Source: Paenibacillus sp. A3
GTDB lineage: Bacteria > Bacillota > Bacilli > Paenibacillales > NBRC-103111
Length of the DNA: 33,833 nucleotides
Assembly: GCF_001399685.1 (NCBI RefSeq)
Contig: NZ_JTHN01000112.1
Span: 1 to 33,833 of the forward strand
Direction of reading: 5' to 3'
Both the position numbers and the translations under genes were made by a program. Shown here piece after piece: positions 10,101-17,578 of this stretch (its first letter is position 1; each line of letters begins with the position of its first letter). The notes under the pieces are model-generated. The model made no database searches. It saw only the letters and a list, made by a program, of their open reading frames with translations, and was not told the origin of the DNA.

Positions 10101-10357
10101 TCTCCGCCAAAGGCGCGCACGTTCTCCAAGTCGCCCTTTATGCTTTTGTCGAAGCGCGATTCATCGCAAACTTCCGCTACGAGGTCATGTCCGGACACCA
10201 CAATGCTGGAATAACCCGGAAGCGTGATCCGGTATATAGGGCCATACTCTTCTGCAAGTTTACAAAGCGAAAGGGTCGGTTTCTTGCTGTCGATCAAAGG
10301 TAAATTACCAAGGGGACCATAAGTTCTGGGCTGAGGAATGACTCCCGCTTCACTCAT
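7136..10357 (-). CDS. Self-sufficient cytochrome P450/NADPH-P450 reductase (CYP102A type)
   Basis: This 1073-residue soluble fusion uses NADPH and oxygen to hydroxylate fatty acids near the omega end, like P450 BM3 and Bacillus CypD/CypB. The haem domain (about 1-470) has the I-helix [15 protein letters not shown] and the haem-ligand loop [10 protein letters not shown]. The FMN domain (about 490-640) has [13 protein letters not shown], the FAD domain [10 protein letters not shown], and the NADPH domain [12 protein letters not shown]. The BM3 carboxylate anchors Arg47/Tyr51 appear replaced ([11 protein letters not shown]), as in B. subtilis CYP102A2/A3. The ATG at 10357 is chosen because GGGAGG lies nine bases before it, whereas the ATG at 10366 directly abuts that site. 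It is 53 bases downstream of a TetR gene, probably one operon. Confidence 0.95.
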   Translation of the reverse strand: MSEAGVIPQPRTYGPLGNLPLIDSKKPTLSLCKLAEEYGPIYRITLPGYSSIVVSGHDLVAEVCDESRFDKSIKGDLENVRAFGGDGLFTSRTDEPNWQKAHRILLPTFSQQAMKGYHAMMVDIASQLIQKWARLNPNESIDVAEDMTRVTLDTIGLCGFNYRFNSFYRETPSPFINSMVRALNEAMLQSGRLKIQNLFMVRTRQQFNEDIQTMFSLVDKMIEERKANGDRGEIDLLARMLNGKDPETGETLDDENIRYQIITFLIAGHETTSGLLSFALYFLLKHPDVLQKAYLEADRVLTDSFPSYSQVLQLHYIRMILNESLRLWPTAPGFELYAKEDTVIGGKYRIRKGEGIGVILPQLHRDKAAWGADADEFRPERFEDPGKIPNHAYKPFGNGQRACIGMQFALHEATLVLGMILRHFELVDHTNYQLDVKQTLTLKPGDFHIRVRLRHKTASPAVHEPETAGYSRAIEAEPREAKTNHPLAGAEKTSLLVLYGSNLGTAEGIARELADAARAQGFRSEAAPLNDRAGRLPKDGAVLIVTASYNGKPPGNAREFVTWLEGVQPGELQGVRYAVFGCGDRSWSNTYQDVPRWIDEQLARKGAARLSLRGEADAGGDFEKQLDEWRVRLWFDLMHAFELERSDAEKEKSCIHIQMVSGLETIPLARAYDAFYASVRDNRELRIAGSGRSTRHLDLALPDGVTYREGDLLGVLPSNSLENIGRILRRYGLKGSDQLIVTAANGNGLAHLPLDRPVGIHELLSRCVELQEAVTCEQLRELAAYTVCPPHKRELEAMAEESVYEEQILKKRMTMLDLLEKYEACQLPFERLIELLPPLQPRYYFISSSPQVNPRQIGIAVDVVQDPAWSGRGEYRGVASNHLAECRPGEEVLIFVRTPEAGWRLPEDPATPIIMVGTGTGAAPFRGFLQARTAIREKGAALGEAHLYIGCRNESDSIYREELEHYDREDVVTLHQAFSRAEGKSRIHVQHLLERHATNLMGILDRGGCIYVCGDDAQMSLEVESALQKAYRTVHGAGEREAKAWLERLRTERRYAKEGWGRMHPENSVALVE

Positions 10358-10410
10358 AACAACCATCCTCCCGAATCGATTTGCCTTGCCGAACCTCTTT
10401 TAAACCTGCT

Positions 10411-10983
10411 TTACGGCTTGCTTGCTTTAAATCCGTGGTACAGCGTCTCCAGCACTAGCGCCGCCGCCGACTTTTTGGCAACGTGACCTTCATGAACCTG
10501 CTGCCAGGTGACAAAGAGGAGCGAATACAGCACGTTCAAAATCCATTCGCTGCTCATATCTTGCCGGAAATGGCCTTTGCGCTGCAGCGATTGGATCATG
10601 TAACGCAGCGGTTCCTTCAGCTTCTCCTCGGCCGCGGACATCTCAGGGTTGTAATTCAGCGAGGTTTCATGAGCAAGAAAATAAATTTTGTCCCCAAGCG
10701 GAATCAGCGCTTCCATCAGCTGCGAAATATAGGTTTCGCTCGATTCCTCGTCCAGCGGGATACGGCTTATCGTCTCTCCCACCACCTGTGCCGCTCTTAG
10801 CCCCAGCTGCAGCATCAGCTGCTCCCTGCTCTCCACGTACCGGTGCAGGGTGGCAATGCCGACCCCAGCGTATTCGGCAATCTCATTCATGGATGCCGTA
10901 GGCTTCTCGACCAGGAGTTCCGTAGCCGCATCAAGTATGGCACGAAGCCTGAGCTCCCTTGTTGCTGATCTGGCCGTCGCCAT
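10411..10983 (-). CDS. TetR-family regulator of the P450 (FatR/BscR-like role)
   Basis: This 190-residue regulator has an N-terminal TetR helix-turn-helix (NEIAEYAGVGIATLHRYVES, about residues 34-53) and an all-helical ligand domain. The start is the ATG at 10983, eight bases after GAGG; the upstream ATG at 11028 lacks a ribosome site and would lie inside the palindromic operator. In B. subtilis a TetR regulator (FatR/YrhI) precedes CYP102A3 and responds to fatty acids. The same gene order here suggests autorepression and fatty-acid induction, but the ligand is inferred. Confidence 0.88.
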   Translation of the reverse strand: MATARSATRELRLRAILDAATELLVEKPTASMNEIAEYAGVGIATLHRYVESREQLMLQLGLRAAQVVGETISRIPLDEESSETYISQLMEALIPLGDKIYFLAHETSLNYNPEMSAAEEKLKEPLRYMIQSLQRKGHFRQDMSSEWILNVLYSLLFVTWQQVHEGHVAKKSAAALVLETLYHGFKASKP

Positions 10984-11009
10984 AATCTCTGCCTCACTTT
11001 CGAAGAAAT

Positions 11010-11027
11010 TGATAGATTTATCTATCA
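11010..11027. promoter_or_regulatory. Probable TetR operator
   Basis: TGATAGATTTATCTATCA is an 18-bp inverted repeat with only the two central bases unpaired. It lies 26 bases upstream of the chosen TetR start, where a repressor would block the promoter of the tetR-P450 operon. Confidence 0.65.
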
Positions 11028-11071
11028 TTTGATTCCATTATAAACCAGTATATCCATAAATTCAACTCCAC

Positions 11072-11116
11072 AAAAAAAGAAAGCAGGCCCGAACTCTCCA
11101 GTTCGTACCTGCTTTC
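11072..11116 (-). terminator. Terminator of the antiporter gene
   Basis: GAAAGCAGG pairs with CCTGCTTTC, with a second stem CGAACT / AGTTCG inside. Read leftward it ends in a T run (A run at 11072-11078), 22 bases after the antiporter stop codon. Confidence 0.8.
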
Positions 11117-11137
11117 TCATCATTCCGGGGATTATCG

Positions 11138-12484
11138 TTACTTATTGCGTTCCAGCTCTTTTGCCCCTAAGTGGGTCAAAATACAGAAACCGACGCAGCA
11201 TACCGTTGCGGACAACAACACATAAAATCCGCCGTTCCAGCCTACATTGTCAACCATGACACCAAAGAGGGTAGTGCCTAAAGATGCACCTAGAATGTAG
11301 CTCATAAAGCCTCGCAAACCAACCGCAGAACCAACGGCGAAAGGAGGCACTACCTCCAATGTTTGCACGGAAGCCAGAAATTGCGGAATGTAAATCAGGC
11401 AGCCGATGACGGCCGCAAAGACCGTAATCCAAAATAACGAGCTGCTCTGCCAATAGCCAACGATACAGAAGAAAATCAACACCAGCGCAATGATCGCGGG
11501 CGGCATGCGGTATCCTTTGAACAGCTTGTCCGATAAATAACCGACCAAGAGCGTAGAAGGAATTGCGGCCCATTCAAAAAATAAAAAGGCGACGCTCATT
11601 TCCGCTTTCGTGAAGTGCTTTACATGCAACAAATAAATGGGCAGCCAGCTGATAATGCCGAAACGGACCATGTAAACAAAAACATCGACAAACGAAACAA
11701 ACCATGCATTCTTATTGCACAAGACGTATTTGGTGAAAATTTGCCAAACGGACATATTTTCCGGCGGATGAGAGTCGGCTTTTCGCTGCGCTGCCGGATC
11801 GGACTCATCCTTGATGATTTCGTTTAACGGAGGCAATCCTTCGCTTACCGGAGAGCCTTTGATCAGGGCCAGGACCACCATGGCAAAAACGATAGCGATT
11901 GCAGCCGGCACCTGATAACTGGCCGCCTGCCAATGCCCGGAACCAAGCATGGCTACACCGACACCGACGATCGGCGCTACGATTCCGCCGCCCAGGTTGT
12001 GGGATATATTCCAGATGGCGCCCACGACTCCTCGCTCCTTACGCGGGAACCAATTGGCGATCGTAATAAAGCTGGGTCCCACCCCCATCCCCTGAAACAA
12101 TCCGTTCAGGACGACAAGCGCGGCGAACATCCAAAATGCCGTGCTGAATCCCATCATAATATTGACCAAAGCGCACATGAGCAAACCGAGTGCCATATAC
12201 CTTTTAGGATCGGCTTTATCGGCAAAGCTGCTCATGAGCCCCTTGCTGATTCCATATGCAATTAGCAAACAGCTGGTTAACAACCCGACTTCGGTAGCGC
12301 TTAGTTGAAGCTCATTCTTCAGATGAGGGGTAGATAAGGCGAAATTGTTGCGCACAATGTAATAGGCCATGTAACCGAAAAAAACGCCTGCTAAAGATTG
12401 CAACCTGAAGCGCTTGTACGTTTTTTGGACGTTTTCCGGCGCTATTTTTGTGGTTGCGACTTTTGGCTTTAAGAATGAAATCAT
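11138..12484 (-). CDS. Organophosphate:phosphate antiporter (GlpT/PgtP/UhpT family, MFS)
   Basis: This 448-residue, twelve-helix inner-membrane transporter imports a phosphorylated metabolite in exchange for inorganic phosphate. The N-terminus (KTYKRFRLQ, GYMAYYIVRNNFALSTPHL) and segments such as WNISHNLGGGIVAP, GLPPLNEI and VGWNGGFYVLL resemble GlpT and PgtP more than UhpT. Substrate could be glycerol-3-phosphate, phosphoglycerate or hexose phosphate. The start at 12484 has GAGG nine bases upstream and gives the normal family length; the open frame extends to 12586 but that extension is not conserved-looking. It is transcribed divergently from a PhnD-like sensor, kinase and response regulator, which probably control it. 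Confidence 0.88.
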   Translation of the reverse strand: MISFLKPKVATTKIAPENVQKTYKRFRLQSLAGVFFGYMAYYIVRNNFALSTPHLKNELQLSATEVGLLTSCLLIAYGISKGLMSSFADKADPKRYMALGLLMCALVNIMMGFSTAFWMFAALVVLNGLFQGMGVGPSFITIANWFPRKERGVVGAIWNISHNLGGGIVAPIVGVGVAMLGSGHWQAASYQVPAAIAIVFAMVVLALIKGSPVSEGLPPLNEIIKDESDPAAQRKADSHPPENMSVWQIFTKYVLCNKNAWFVSFVDVFVYMVRFGIISWLPIYLLHVKHFTKAEMSVAFLFFEWAAIPSTLLVGYLSDKLFKGYRMPPAIIALVLIFFCIVGYWQSSSLFWITVFAAVIGCLIYIPQFLASVQTLEVVPPFAVGSAVGLRGFMSYILGASLGTTLFGVMVDNVGWNGGFYVLLSATVCCVGFCILTHLGAKELERNK

Positions 12485-12724
12485 ACCCATCGACCTCGAT
12501 TTCTTGGCTTTGATTGTGAATTTTCTGCTGATAGTGCTTTCAAAATCCCATAGCCTCCTCTCTGTTTTATTATCATGCAATGACAAGTAGGAAAACGATC
12601 GGGAAAAATCTGATTTTTTGTAAGATAATTTAGCGGCTTGTCAGAATTATTCTTATACTAGGAACAATCAATATAGTTTAGAATGTTATTGCAGAGGTTG
12701 TTTGCATAAAGAACGGAGGACAGG

Positions 12725-13645
12725 ATGAGAAGACTGCCGAAGATACTGCTTATTCTACTGCTTGCTTTGCTTTCGTCAGGATGTCAGCAAGGTCGTCCCC
12801 ATGCTCAAATTACGTTTTCCGAATCGGAGGCTGCGCCTTCCGATACGCACGACGGCAAATCGTCTCCGGTTCGCGTGGCCGTCTCCAGTGTGCTGTCGCC
12901 AATGAATACGATTATGAACTATCGGAAAATTGCCAATTATATCGGAGAGAAGCTGCATAAACCTGTTATTCTGATTCAGCGCAAGAGCTACAGCGAGATT
13001 GGCACGCTCATGATCAACGGCGGCGCCGACATTGCCCTCCTTTCAACAGGAGCGTATATCACCTACAGACACGTCGAGGGACTCGAAGCGATTGCGATGC
13101 AGGAGCGGATGGGGGTGCCGTATTATCACGGTTATATTGTCGTTCATCGGGATAGCCAGATTGCGGATCTAAACGATCTGAGAGGGAAAAGCATTGCCTT
13201 TAACGACCCCAACAGTTATTCCGGCTATACGTTTGTGAGCAAGAAATTGGCCGAAGTTGGCGAAACCCCGGAACATTTTTTTGGCAGCTATGTTTATACA
13301 TACAATCATGAAAACTCTCTCAAAGCTGTAATCAATAGAGTTGTAGACGCTGTCGCTGTGAACAGCCTGGTCTATGAAAACACCCGGCTTAAAAATCCCG
13401 AACTTGCCGATGCCTTGAAAATTATCGACAAATCCAAACCGACTGGCACCGGTCCCGTTGTCATCAGCAGCAGCTTATCTGAAGAAGAGAAGACAACGAT
13501 CAAAGAAATTTTTTTGTCGATGCACGAACAAGATGACCTAAAACCGGCGCTGCAGGGCTTGTTTATCGACCGATTTGTTCCATTTGAATCCAAATTATAT
13601 GATATCGCTTACAGCACAGGCTCTTATCAACGGGGAAGCCTATGA
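12725..13645 (+). CDS. PhnD-like extracytoplasmic phosphate-compound-binding lipoprotein
   Basis: This 306-residue exported lipoprotein has a signal peptide ending in lipobox LSSGC (Cys20). A phosphate/phosphite/phosphonate-binding (PhnD/PBP-like) domain follows, with VRVAVSSVLSPMNTI, GGADIALLSTGAYI, HRDSQIADLNDLRGKSIAFN and PTGTGPVVISS. GGAGG lies six bases before the ATG. Its stop overlaps the next gene's ATG (ATGA), so it is translationally coupled to a sensor kinase, and no ABC permease or ATPase is present. That context points to a sensing partner of the kinase rather than a transport component, as with HptA of the S. aureus HptRSA system. Confidence 0.85.
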   Translation: MRRLPKILLILLLALLSSGCQQGRPHAQITFSESEAAPSDTHDGKSSPVRVAVSSVLSPMNTIMNYRKIANYIGEKLHKPVILIQRKSYSEIGTLMINGGADIALLSTGAYITYRHVEGLEAIAMQERMGVPYYHGYIVVHRDSQIADLNDLRGKSIAFNDPNSYSGYTFVSKKLAEVGETPEHFFGSYVYTYNHENSLKAVINRVVDAVAVNSLVYENTRLKNPELADALKIIDKSKPTGTGPVVISSSLSEEEKTTIKEIFLSMHEQDDLKPALQGLFIDRFVPFESKLYDIAYSTGSYQRGSL

Positions 13646-15102
13646 AATGGACGAGCAAATTTCAGATTAACCAAAAAATATTCGGAGCGATTATTCTTGC
13701 GCTGCTCTTTCTTGCCGGGGTTTTAGGATGGATTATCTGGGAGTCGCTTACAAATATGATGGCCGAAGAGCTAAAAAAACGCGGCCTCAATATTGCGAAC
13801 ACGATCGCCGCATCGTCTTCCGACTACATCCTTATCGATGATTACTATTCGATTCATCTCCTGATCACCCAAGCGCAAAAAGCGAATGAAGACGTTCGTT
13901 ATATCCTGATCATCAATAGCAATAACGGTCTTGTCGGACATACGTTCTCCGATCGCCTCCCGAAGGGGATATTACATGCGCACACGCCCGATCAGTTCAA
14001 TAGTCAACCTGTGGTTACGCTCACTTCAGACGAAGGGAATATCCACGATATTCTTGTTCCAATCGAAGAAGGAGACGTGGGCTTTGTTCGCGTCGGTATG
14101 ACGGAGCAGCAGGCAAGAACTTATATTTTCGCTAAAATTGGCAAGCTGATTCTGGCAACCTTATTGGTTTGCGTAGGAGCTGCCGGTATCGCGTATTATG
14201 TTACCCGCATTATCACCAGACCGATCAATAGCTTGGTTGCTGTCGCAACAGGCATATCAGCCGGAAATTTGTCCTTACGGGCGAAAGAAACGAACGATGA
14301 TGATGTCGGAAAACTGGCGCGGGCTTTTAATGAAATGACTGATAACCTGATCAGTTCCGGTGCCAAAGTCGAGATTTTATTGAAGGAGCTGCAGGAAAAG
14401 GACCGCCTTCGGGATACGTTGATTTCGAAGCTGTTATCCGCTCAGGAAGATGAGAGAAAGCGAATTTCCCGCGAACTGCACGACGGGGCAAGCCAGGCTC
14501 TCACTTCGCTGATGGTTACAATGCGCGTTTTGACCAATGAGGCCAAAGACATCGGACAACAGGAGCTGCTTCAAGAGAGCCGCGAGATTGCGGCAAGCAT
14601 CCTGCGGGAAATCCGGGATTTGGCGGTGGAATTGAGACCGCCGATTTTAGATGATATGGGGTTAACTCCGGCCATCAAGAAATATGCCAGAAAGTTCGAA
14701 GAGAAATACGGTATCGAAGTGCTGTTATTCATTCCCGAAGAGTCTACGGTCATCGATAGTCAATCGGCCGTAGCCTTGTACCGGATTCTTCAAGAAGGTT
14801 TGACGAATGTAGTCAAACATACGGCAGCGTCCCGGATTGCCATTACAATGGAAACCGTCGATCATTATCTTTGGTTGACTATCCATGATAACGGTCATGG
14901 GATACGTCAGGAAGACGTTGAACGGGCTCGCCTGCAAAATCGAATCGGAATCTATGGCATGAAGGAAAGAGCCGAGCTGTTGGGAGGTTCTTTTCACCTC
15001 AAAGCTGCCGATACCGGCGGGACCGAACTTGCGGTGTCCATCCCGATAAAACTGGAAAAAGGGTGTAATCATGGAACAGACCATCACGATCATGCTAGCT
15101 GA
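13642..15102 (+). CDS. NarL-type sensor histidine kinase
   Basis: This 486-residue membrane kinase has a first helix at about 12-34, an extracytoplasmic domain of about 130 residues (35-165), a second helix at about 167-187 and HAMP at about 188-240. A HisKA_3 dimerisation domain with His280 (DERKRISRELHDGASQ) and a HATPase domain with NVVKHTAA and DNGHG follow. It starts inside the stop of the PhnD-like lipoprotein gene (4-base overlap) and overlaps the response regulator by 32 bases, so the three form one tightly coupled operon. The external domain probably contacts the lipoprotein, whose ligand state would set kinase activity. Confidence 0.9.
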   Translation: MKWTSKFQINQKIFGAIILALLFLAGVLGWIIWESLTNMMAEELKKRGLNIANTIAASSSDYILIDDYYSIHLLITQAQKANEDVRYILIINSNNGLVGHTFSDRLPKGILHAHTPDQFNSQPVVTLTSDEGNIHDILVPIEEGDVGFVRVGMTEQQARTYIFAKIGKLILATLLVCVGAAGIAYYVTRIITRPINSLVAVATGISAGNLSLRAKETNDDDVGKLARAFNEMTDNLISSGAKVEILLKELQEKDRLRDTLISKLLSAQEDERKRISRELHDGASQALTSLMVTMRVLTNEAKDIGQQELLQESREIAASILREIRDLAVELRPPILDDMGLTPAIKKYARKFEEKYGIEVLLFIPEESTVIDSQSAVALYRILQEGLTNVVKHTAASRIAITMETVDHYLWLTIHDNGHGIRQEDVERARLQNRIGIYGMKERAELLGGSFHLKAADTGGTELAVSIPIKLEKGCNHGTDHHDHAS

Positions 15103-15727
15103 CGACCACGCCTTGTTGAGGTCAGGTTTAAAACTGCTGCTGCAAAAGAAGCCATTCTTCAGCATTGTGGGCGAAGCGGCCGATGGGGTCGAGGCGCTCC
15201 GGCTTTACGACACTTTAAGACCGCATCTTCTAATACTTGATATCAGCATGCCGCTTTTAGACGGAATTCAGGTTCTTACCGAAATTAAATCGCATCATGA
15301 ACAAGCGAAAATTATCGTGTTGACCATGCACGAAGACGAAGACTATATTACGACTATTATGGATGCGGGAGCTTCCGGCTATATTCCGAAAGCGGCTGTT
15401 GACGAGGAATTGTACACCGCCATTGATTCCGTTATGAACGGATACGTCTACCTCAGGCCGAAAGAGCTTTCAGCGATGCTGAAAAAAAAGCCGAAAGCGG
15501 CCGAATCCCAAAATCCCTATCTCCTGTTAAGCCCCCGCGAACGCGAGGTGCTGCGGTTTCTTGCCAGAGGATATTCGTTGGTTGAGACCGCCCGGGAATT
15601 ATCCGTCAGTATCAAAACGGTGGATACTCATAAGACAAGAATGATGAATAAGCTTAATGTCTCCAGAAAAAGCGAACTGGTCGAATACGCCATGAAGTAT
15701 AAACTCCTCCGTGACGGGCAGACATAA
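15071..15727 (+). CDS. NarL/LuxR-type response regulator
   Basis: This 218-residue regulator has a receiver domain (1-120) with the acidic pair DDH at 11-13, phospho-acceptor Asp57 in LLILDISMP, the conserved Thr in VLTMHED and Lys in IPKAAVD. A C-terminal LuxR-type helix-turn-helix is present (LSPREREVLRFLARG, SVSIKTVDTHKTRMM). It overlaps the kinase gene by 32 bases. The likely target is the divergent antiporter gene. S. aureus HptR is an AraC-type regulator as I recall it, so a LuxR-type output would be a different pairing for a similar job. Confidence 0.9.
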   Translation: MEQTITIMLADDHALLRSGLKLLLQKKPFFSIVGEAADGVEALRLYDTLRPHLLILDISMPLLDGIQVLTEIKSHHEQAKIIVLTMHEDEDYITTIMDAGASGYIPKAAVDEELYTAIDSVMNGYVYLRPKELSAMLKKKPKAAESQNPYLLLSPREREVLRFLARGYSLVETARELSVSIKTVDTHKTRMMNKLNVSRKSELVEYAMKYKLLRDGQT

Positions 15728-15753
15728 GATTTTTCACAAAAGCAGGTCAAGTA

Positions 15754-15782
15754 GTGAAATCGCCGCCGGGTCATGCTATGAT
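15754..15782 (+). promoter_or_regulatory. Promoter of coaA
   Basis: GTGAAA (15754-15759) and TATGAT (15777-15782) are separated by 17 bp, a good SigA arrangement. The flanks are nearly repeated before the potassium transporter gene at 17500-17528. Confidence 0.6.
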
Positions 15783-15829
15783 ATGAAAATGCATTACTAC
15801 TAAACCATTTGATGGACAGCGAGGTCCCG

Positions 15830-16750
15830 ATGAATCCGTACTCCCTCTATTATGAATTCGATCGTCAGGCGTGGTCCGGACTGCCCGCTACCGCGCCGCT
15901 TCGCATTACGATGGAAGAGTTCGAGCAGCTGAAAGGCCTGAACGACAAAGTTCCGTTTCAAGAGGTCGAAGAAATTTATCTTCCCTTGACGCGGTTTCTC
16001 GATCTGCTGGTGGAGAACGCCAGGACGCTTCACCGCACGTCCGCTTCGTTCCTGCAGAACGGCGCCGAACCGGTTCCGTTCATTATCGGCATCGCCGGGA
16101 GCGTAGCCGTGGGCAAAAGCACGACGGCGAGGCTGCTGCAGCTGCTGCTGTCGCGATGTTCGGAGCACCGGAACGTGGAGCTGATTACGACGGACGGCTT
16201 CTTGTTCCCGAACCGTGTGCTTGAGGAACGAGGGCTCATGAAGCGCAAAGGCTTCCCGGAAAGCTACGACATCAAAAAGCTGCTCCGGTTTATCCGCGAT
16301 ATTAAAGCGGGCAAGCCCGTCGTCCATGCGCCGGTCTACTCCCACTTGTCGTACGATATCGTGCCGGACGAAGTGGAGACGATCCGCCAGCCCGATATTT
16401 TAATCGTGGAAGGCATCAACGTCCTGCAAGTCGGAAAGCAGTCTCAAGTGTTCGTCAGCGACTTTTTCGATTATTCGATTTATGTCGACGCGAAGGAAGA
16501 AGACATCGAGCAGTGGTACGTCGAACGGTTCCGGATGCTCCGCGAAACGGCGTTTCTCAATCCGAAGTCGTACTTCCACCGTTTTGCCGAGCTGCATGGC
16601 GAGGAACTCGTCGCAACCGCTTCCGGTATCTGGCGGGACATCAACGCGGTCAACCTGCATGAGAACATTTTGCCGACCAAAGGACGCGCGAAGATGATTT
16701 TGGAAAAAGGACCGAGCCACGCCGTACAGCGGGTATTCGTGCGGAAGTGA
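15830..16750 (+). CDS. coaA: Type I pantothenate kinase
   Basis: This 306-residue cytoplasmic kinase phosphorylates pantothenate, the first step of coenzyme A synthesis. It has the P-loop [18 protein letters not shown] (about 93-110), [33 protein letters not shown] and [12 protein letters not shown], and it ends with the typical [17 protein letters not shown]. All are hallmarks of the bacterial CoaA family. The ATG at 15830 follows GAGG by five bases; an in-frame TTG at 15809 and ATG at 15812 have no ribosome site. It appears to be a single-gene unit with its own promoter. Confidence 0.95.
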   Translation: MNPYSLYYEFDRQAWSGLPATAPLRITMEEFEQLKGLNDKVPFQEVEEIYLPLTRFLDLLVENARTLHRTSASFLQNGAEPVPFIIGIAGSVAVGKSTTARLLQLLLSRCSEHRNVELITTDGFLFPNRVLEERGLMKRKGFPESYDIKKLLRFIRDIKAGKPVVHAPVYSHLSYDIVPDEVETIRQPDILIVEGINVLQVGKQSQVFVSDFFDYSIYVDAKEEDIEQWYVERFRMLRETAFLNPKSYFHRFAELHGEELVATASGIWRDINAVNLHENILPTKGRAKMILEKGPSHAVQRVFVRK

Positions 16751-16756
16751 CACGGC

Positions 16757-16783
16757 AAAAAGCCGCTCCTTCCCTGCAGCGGC
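16757..16783 (-). terminator. Possible leftward terminator past the SDR remnant
   Basis: GCCGCT / AGCGGC forms a 6-bp stem and the minus strand then reads a short T run (A run at 16757-16761). It would once have ended the SDR gene whose remnant lies at 16863-17356. There is no T run in the coaA direction. Confidence 0.35.
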
Positions 16784-16862
16784 GCCGAGCTTCAATGCCG
16801 AAGCGGCATTGGCGCGGCTGCCGAGGAAACAGACGGCTGTGCGGCTTACAGGTCCGCTGCGG

Positions 16863-17356
16863 TTAAAACTCGCTTGCTTTTGCGAGATGTCCCCCATCCA
16901 CCGTGATCGTGGAACCGGTTACGTAGCTGGCCTCGTCGGACGCGAGAAACAGGAAGGTCGAGCGGCGTCTCGACGAAGCCCGGCGCGACGACGTTCACGC
17001 GGATGCCGTACGGCGCCAGCTCGACGGCCATCGATTGCGACAACAGGATGACGCCGGCCTTGGAAGCGTTGTAATGCGCCAGCATCGAGCTGTCCGCGAG
17101 GCCGTTCTTGGAGCTCATCTTGACGATGCTTCCGCCCGTCCCCTGCCGGATCATCCGTTCGGCGGCCAACTGGCCCAGCCGGAACACGGCGCGCACGTTG
17201 ATGTCCATCACCGCGTCCCAATGGGCCAGCGGGATGTCCAGAAACGGCTCCCGGTACGCAATCCCCGCATTGTTGATCACAATGTCGACCCCCTGCCACC
17301 GGTCGAACGCCTCCCCCGCCGCCGGTGACAAGCGCGCGTTTGCCGCCAAGCCTCAT
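16863..17356 (-). pseudogene. Decayed short-chain dehydrogenase/reductase
   Basis: Three pieces of an SDR lie in different frames. From 17356 the start reads MRLGGKRALVTGGGG (Rossmann loop). After a deletion of roughly 60 residues another frame continues with VDIVINNAGIAY, the Ser region, the catalytic YNASK and IRVNVVAPGFVETPLD. Then, after loss of roughly 40 residues, a third frame gives LFLASDEASYVTGS, TITVDGG and a stop at 16863. The NAD-binding and substrate-loop segments are missing, so no active enzyme is expected. The original was probably an NAD(P)-dependent sugar or alcohol dehydrogenase of about 250 residues. Confidence 0.8.
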
Positions 17357-17358
17357 GG

Positions 17359-17454
17359 TGCCTCTCTGCCGTCGGCGAGAAAGTCAAGCGTGCCGCGCTG
17401 GAGATTTCGAGGCAGCTTGGGTACGTCCAGACGCCGGAGCAGGAGCCGAAATAA
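17359..17454 (+). pseudogene. C-terminal remnant, probably IclR-family regulator
   Basis: A short open stretch ends VKRAALEISRQLGYVQ and then a stop at 17452-17454. The RAALEISRQLGY tail is characteristic of IclR-family regulator C-termini. It abuts the start of the broken SDR on the opposite strand, so a divergent or adjacent regulator/dehydrogenase pair was probably lost here by deletion. Only about 30 residues are left, so the family call is tentative. Confidence 0.5.
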
Positions 17455-17499
17455 GCGGCAGCCGCCTCAGCCATCCGGGTCATGTTCCCCTTGTGCATA

Positions 17500-17528
17500 G
17501 TGAAATCCTTATCATCCCATGCTATGAT
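17500..17528 (+). promoter_or_regulatory. Promoter of the potassium transporter gene
   Basis: GTGAAA (17500-17505) and TATGAT (17523-17528) are 17 bp apart. The upstream TAGTGAAATC and the CATGCTATGATATG around the -10 are identical to the coaA promoter, while the middle of the spacer differs. Confidence 0.6.
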
Positions 17529-17578
17529 ATGGAAAGCCATGACAACAACCGTGGAAACATGACTTTGAGGTGAATCCG

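Noticed and set aside
16794..16810. Perfect hairpin AATGCCG-AAG-CGGCATT after coaA
   Set aside because: No T run follows on either strand, so it is not called a terminator; function unclear.
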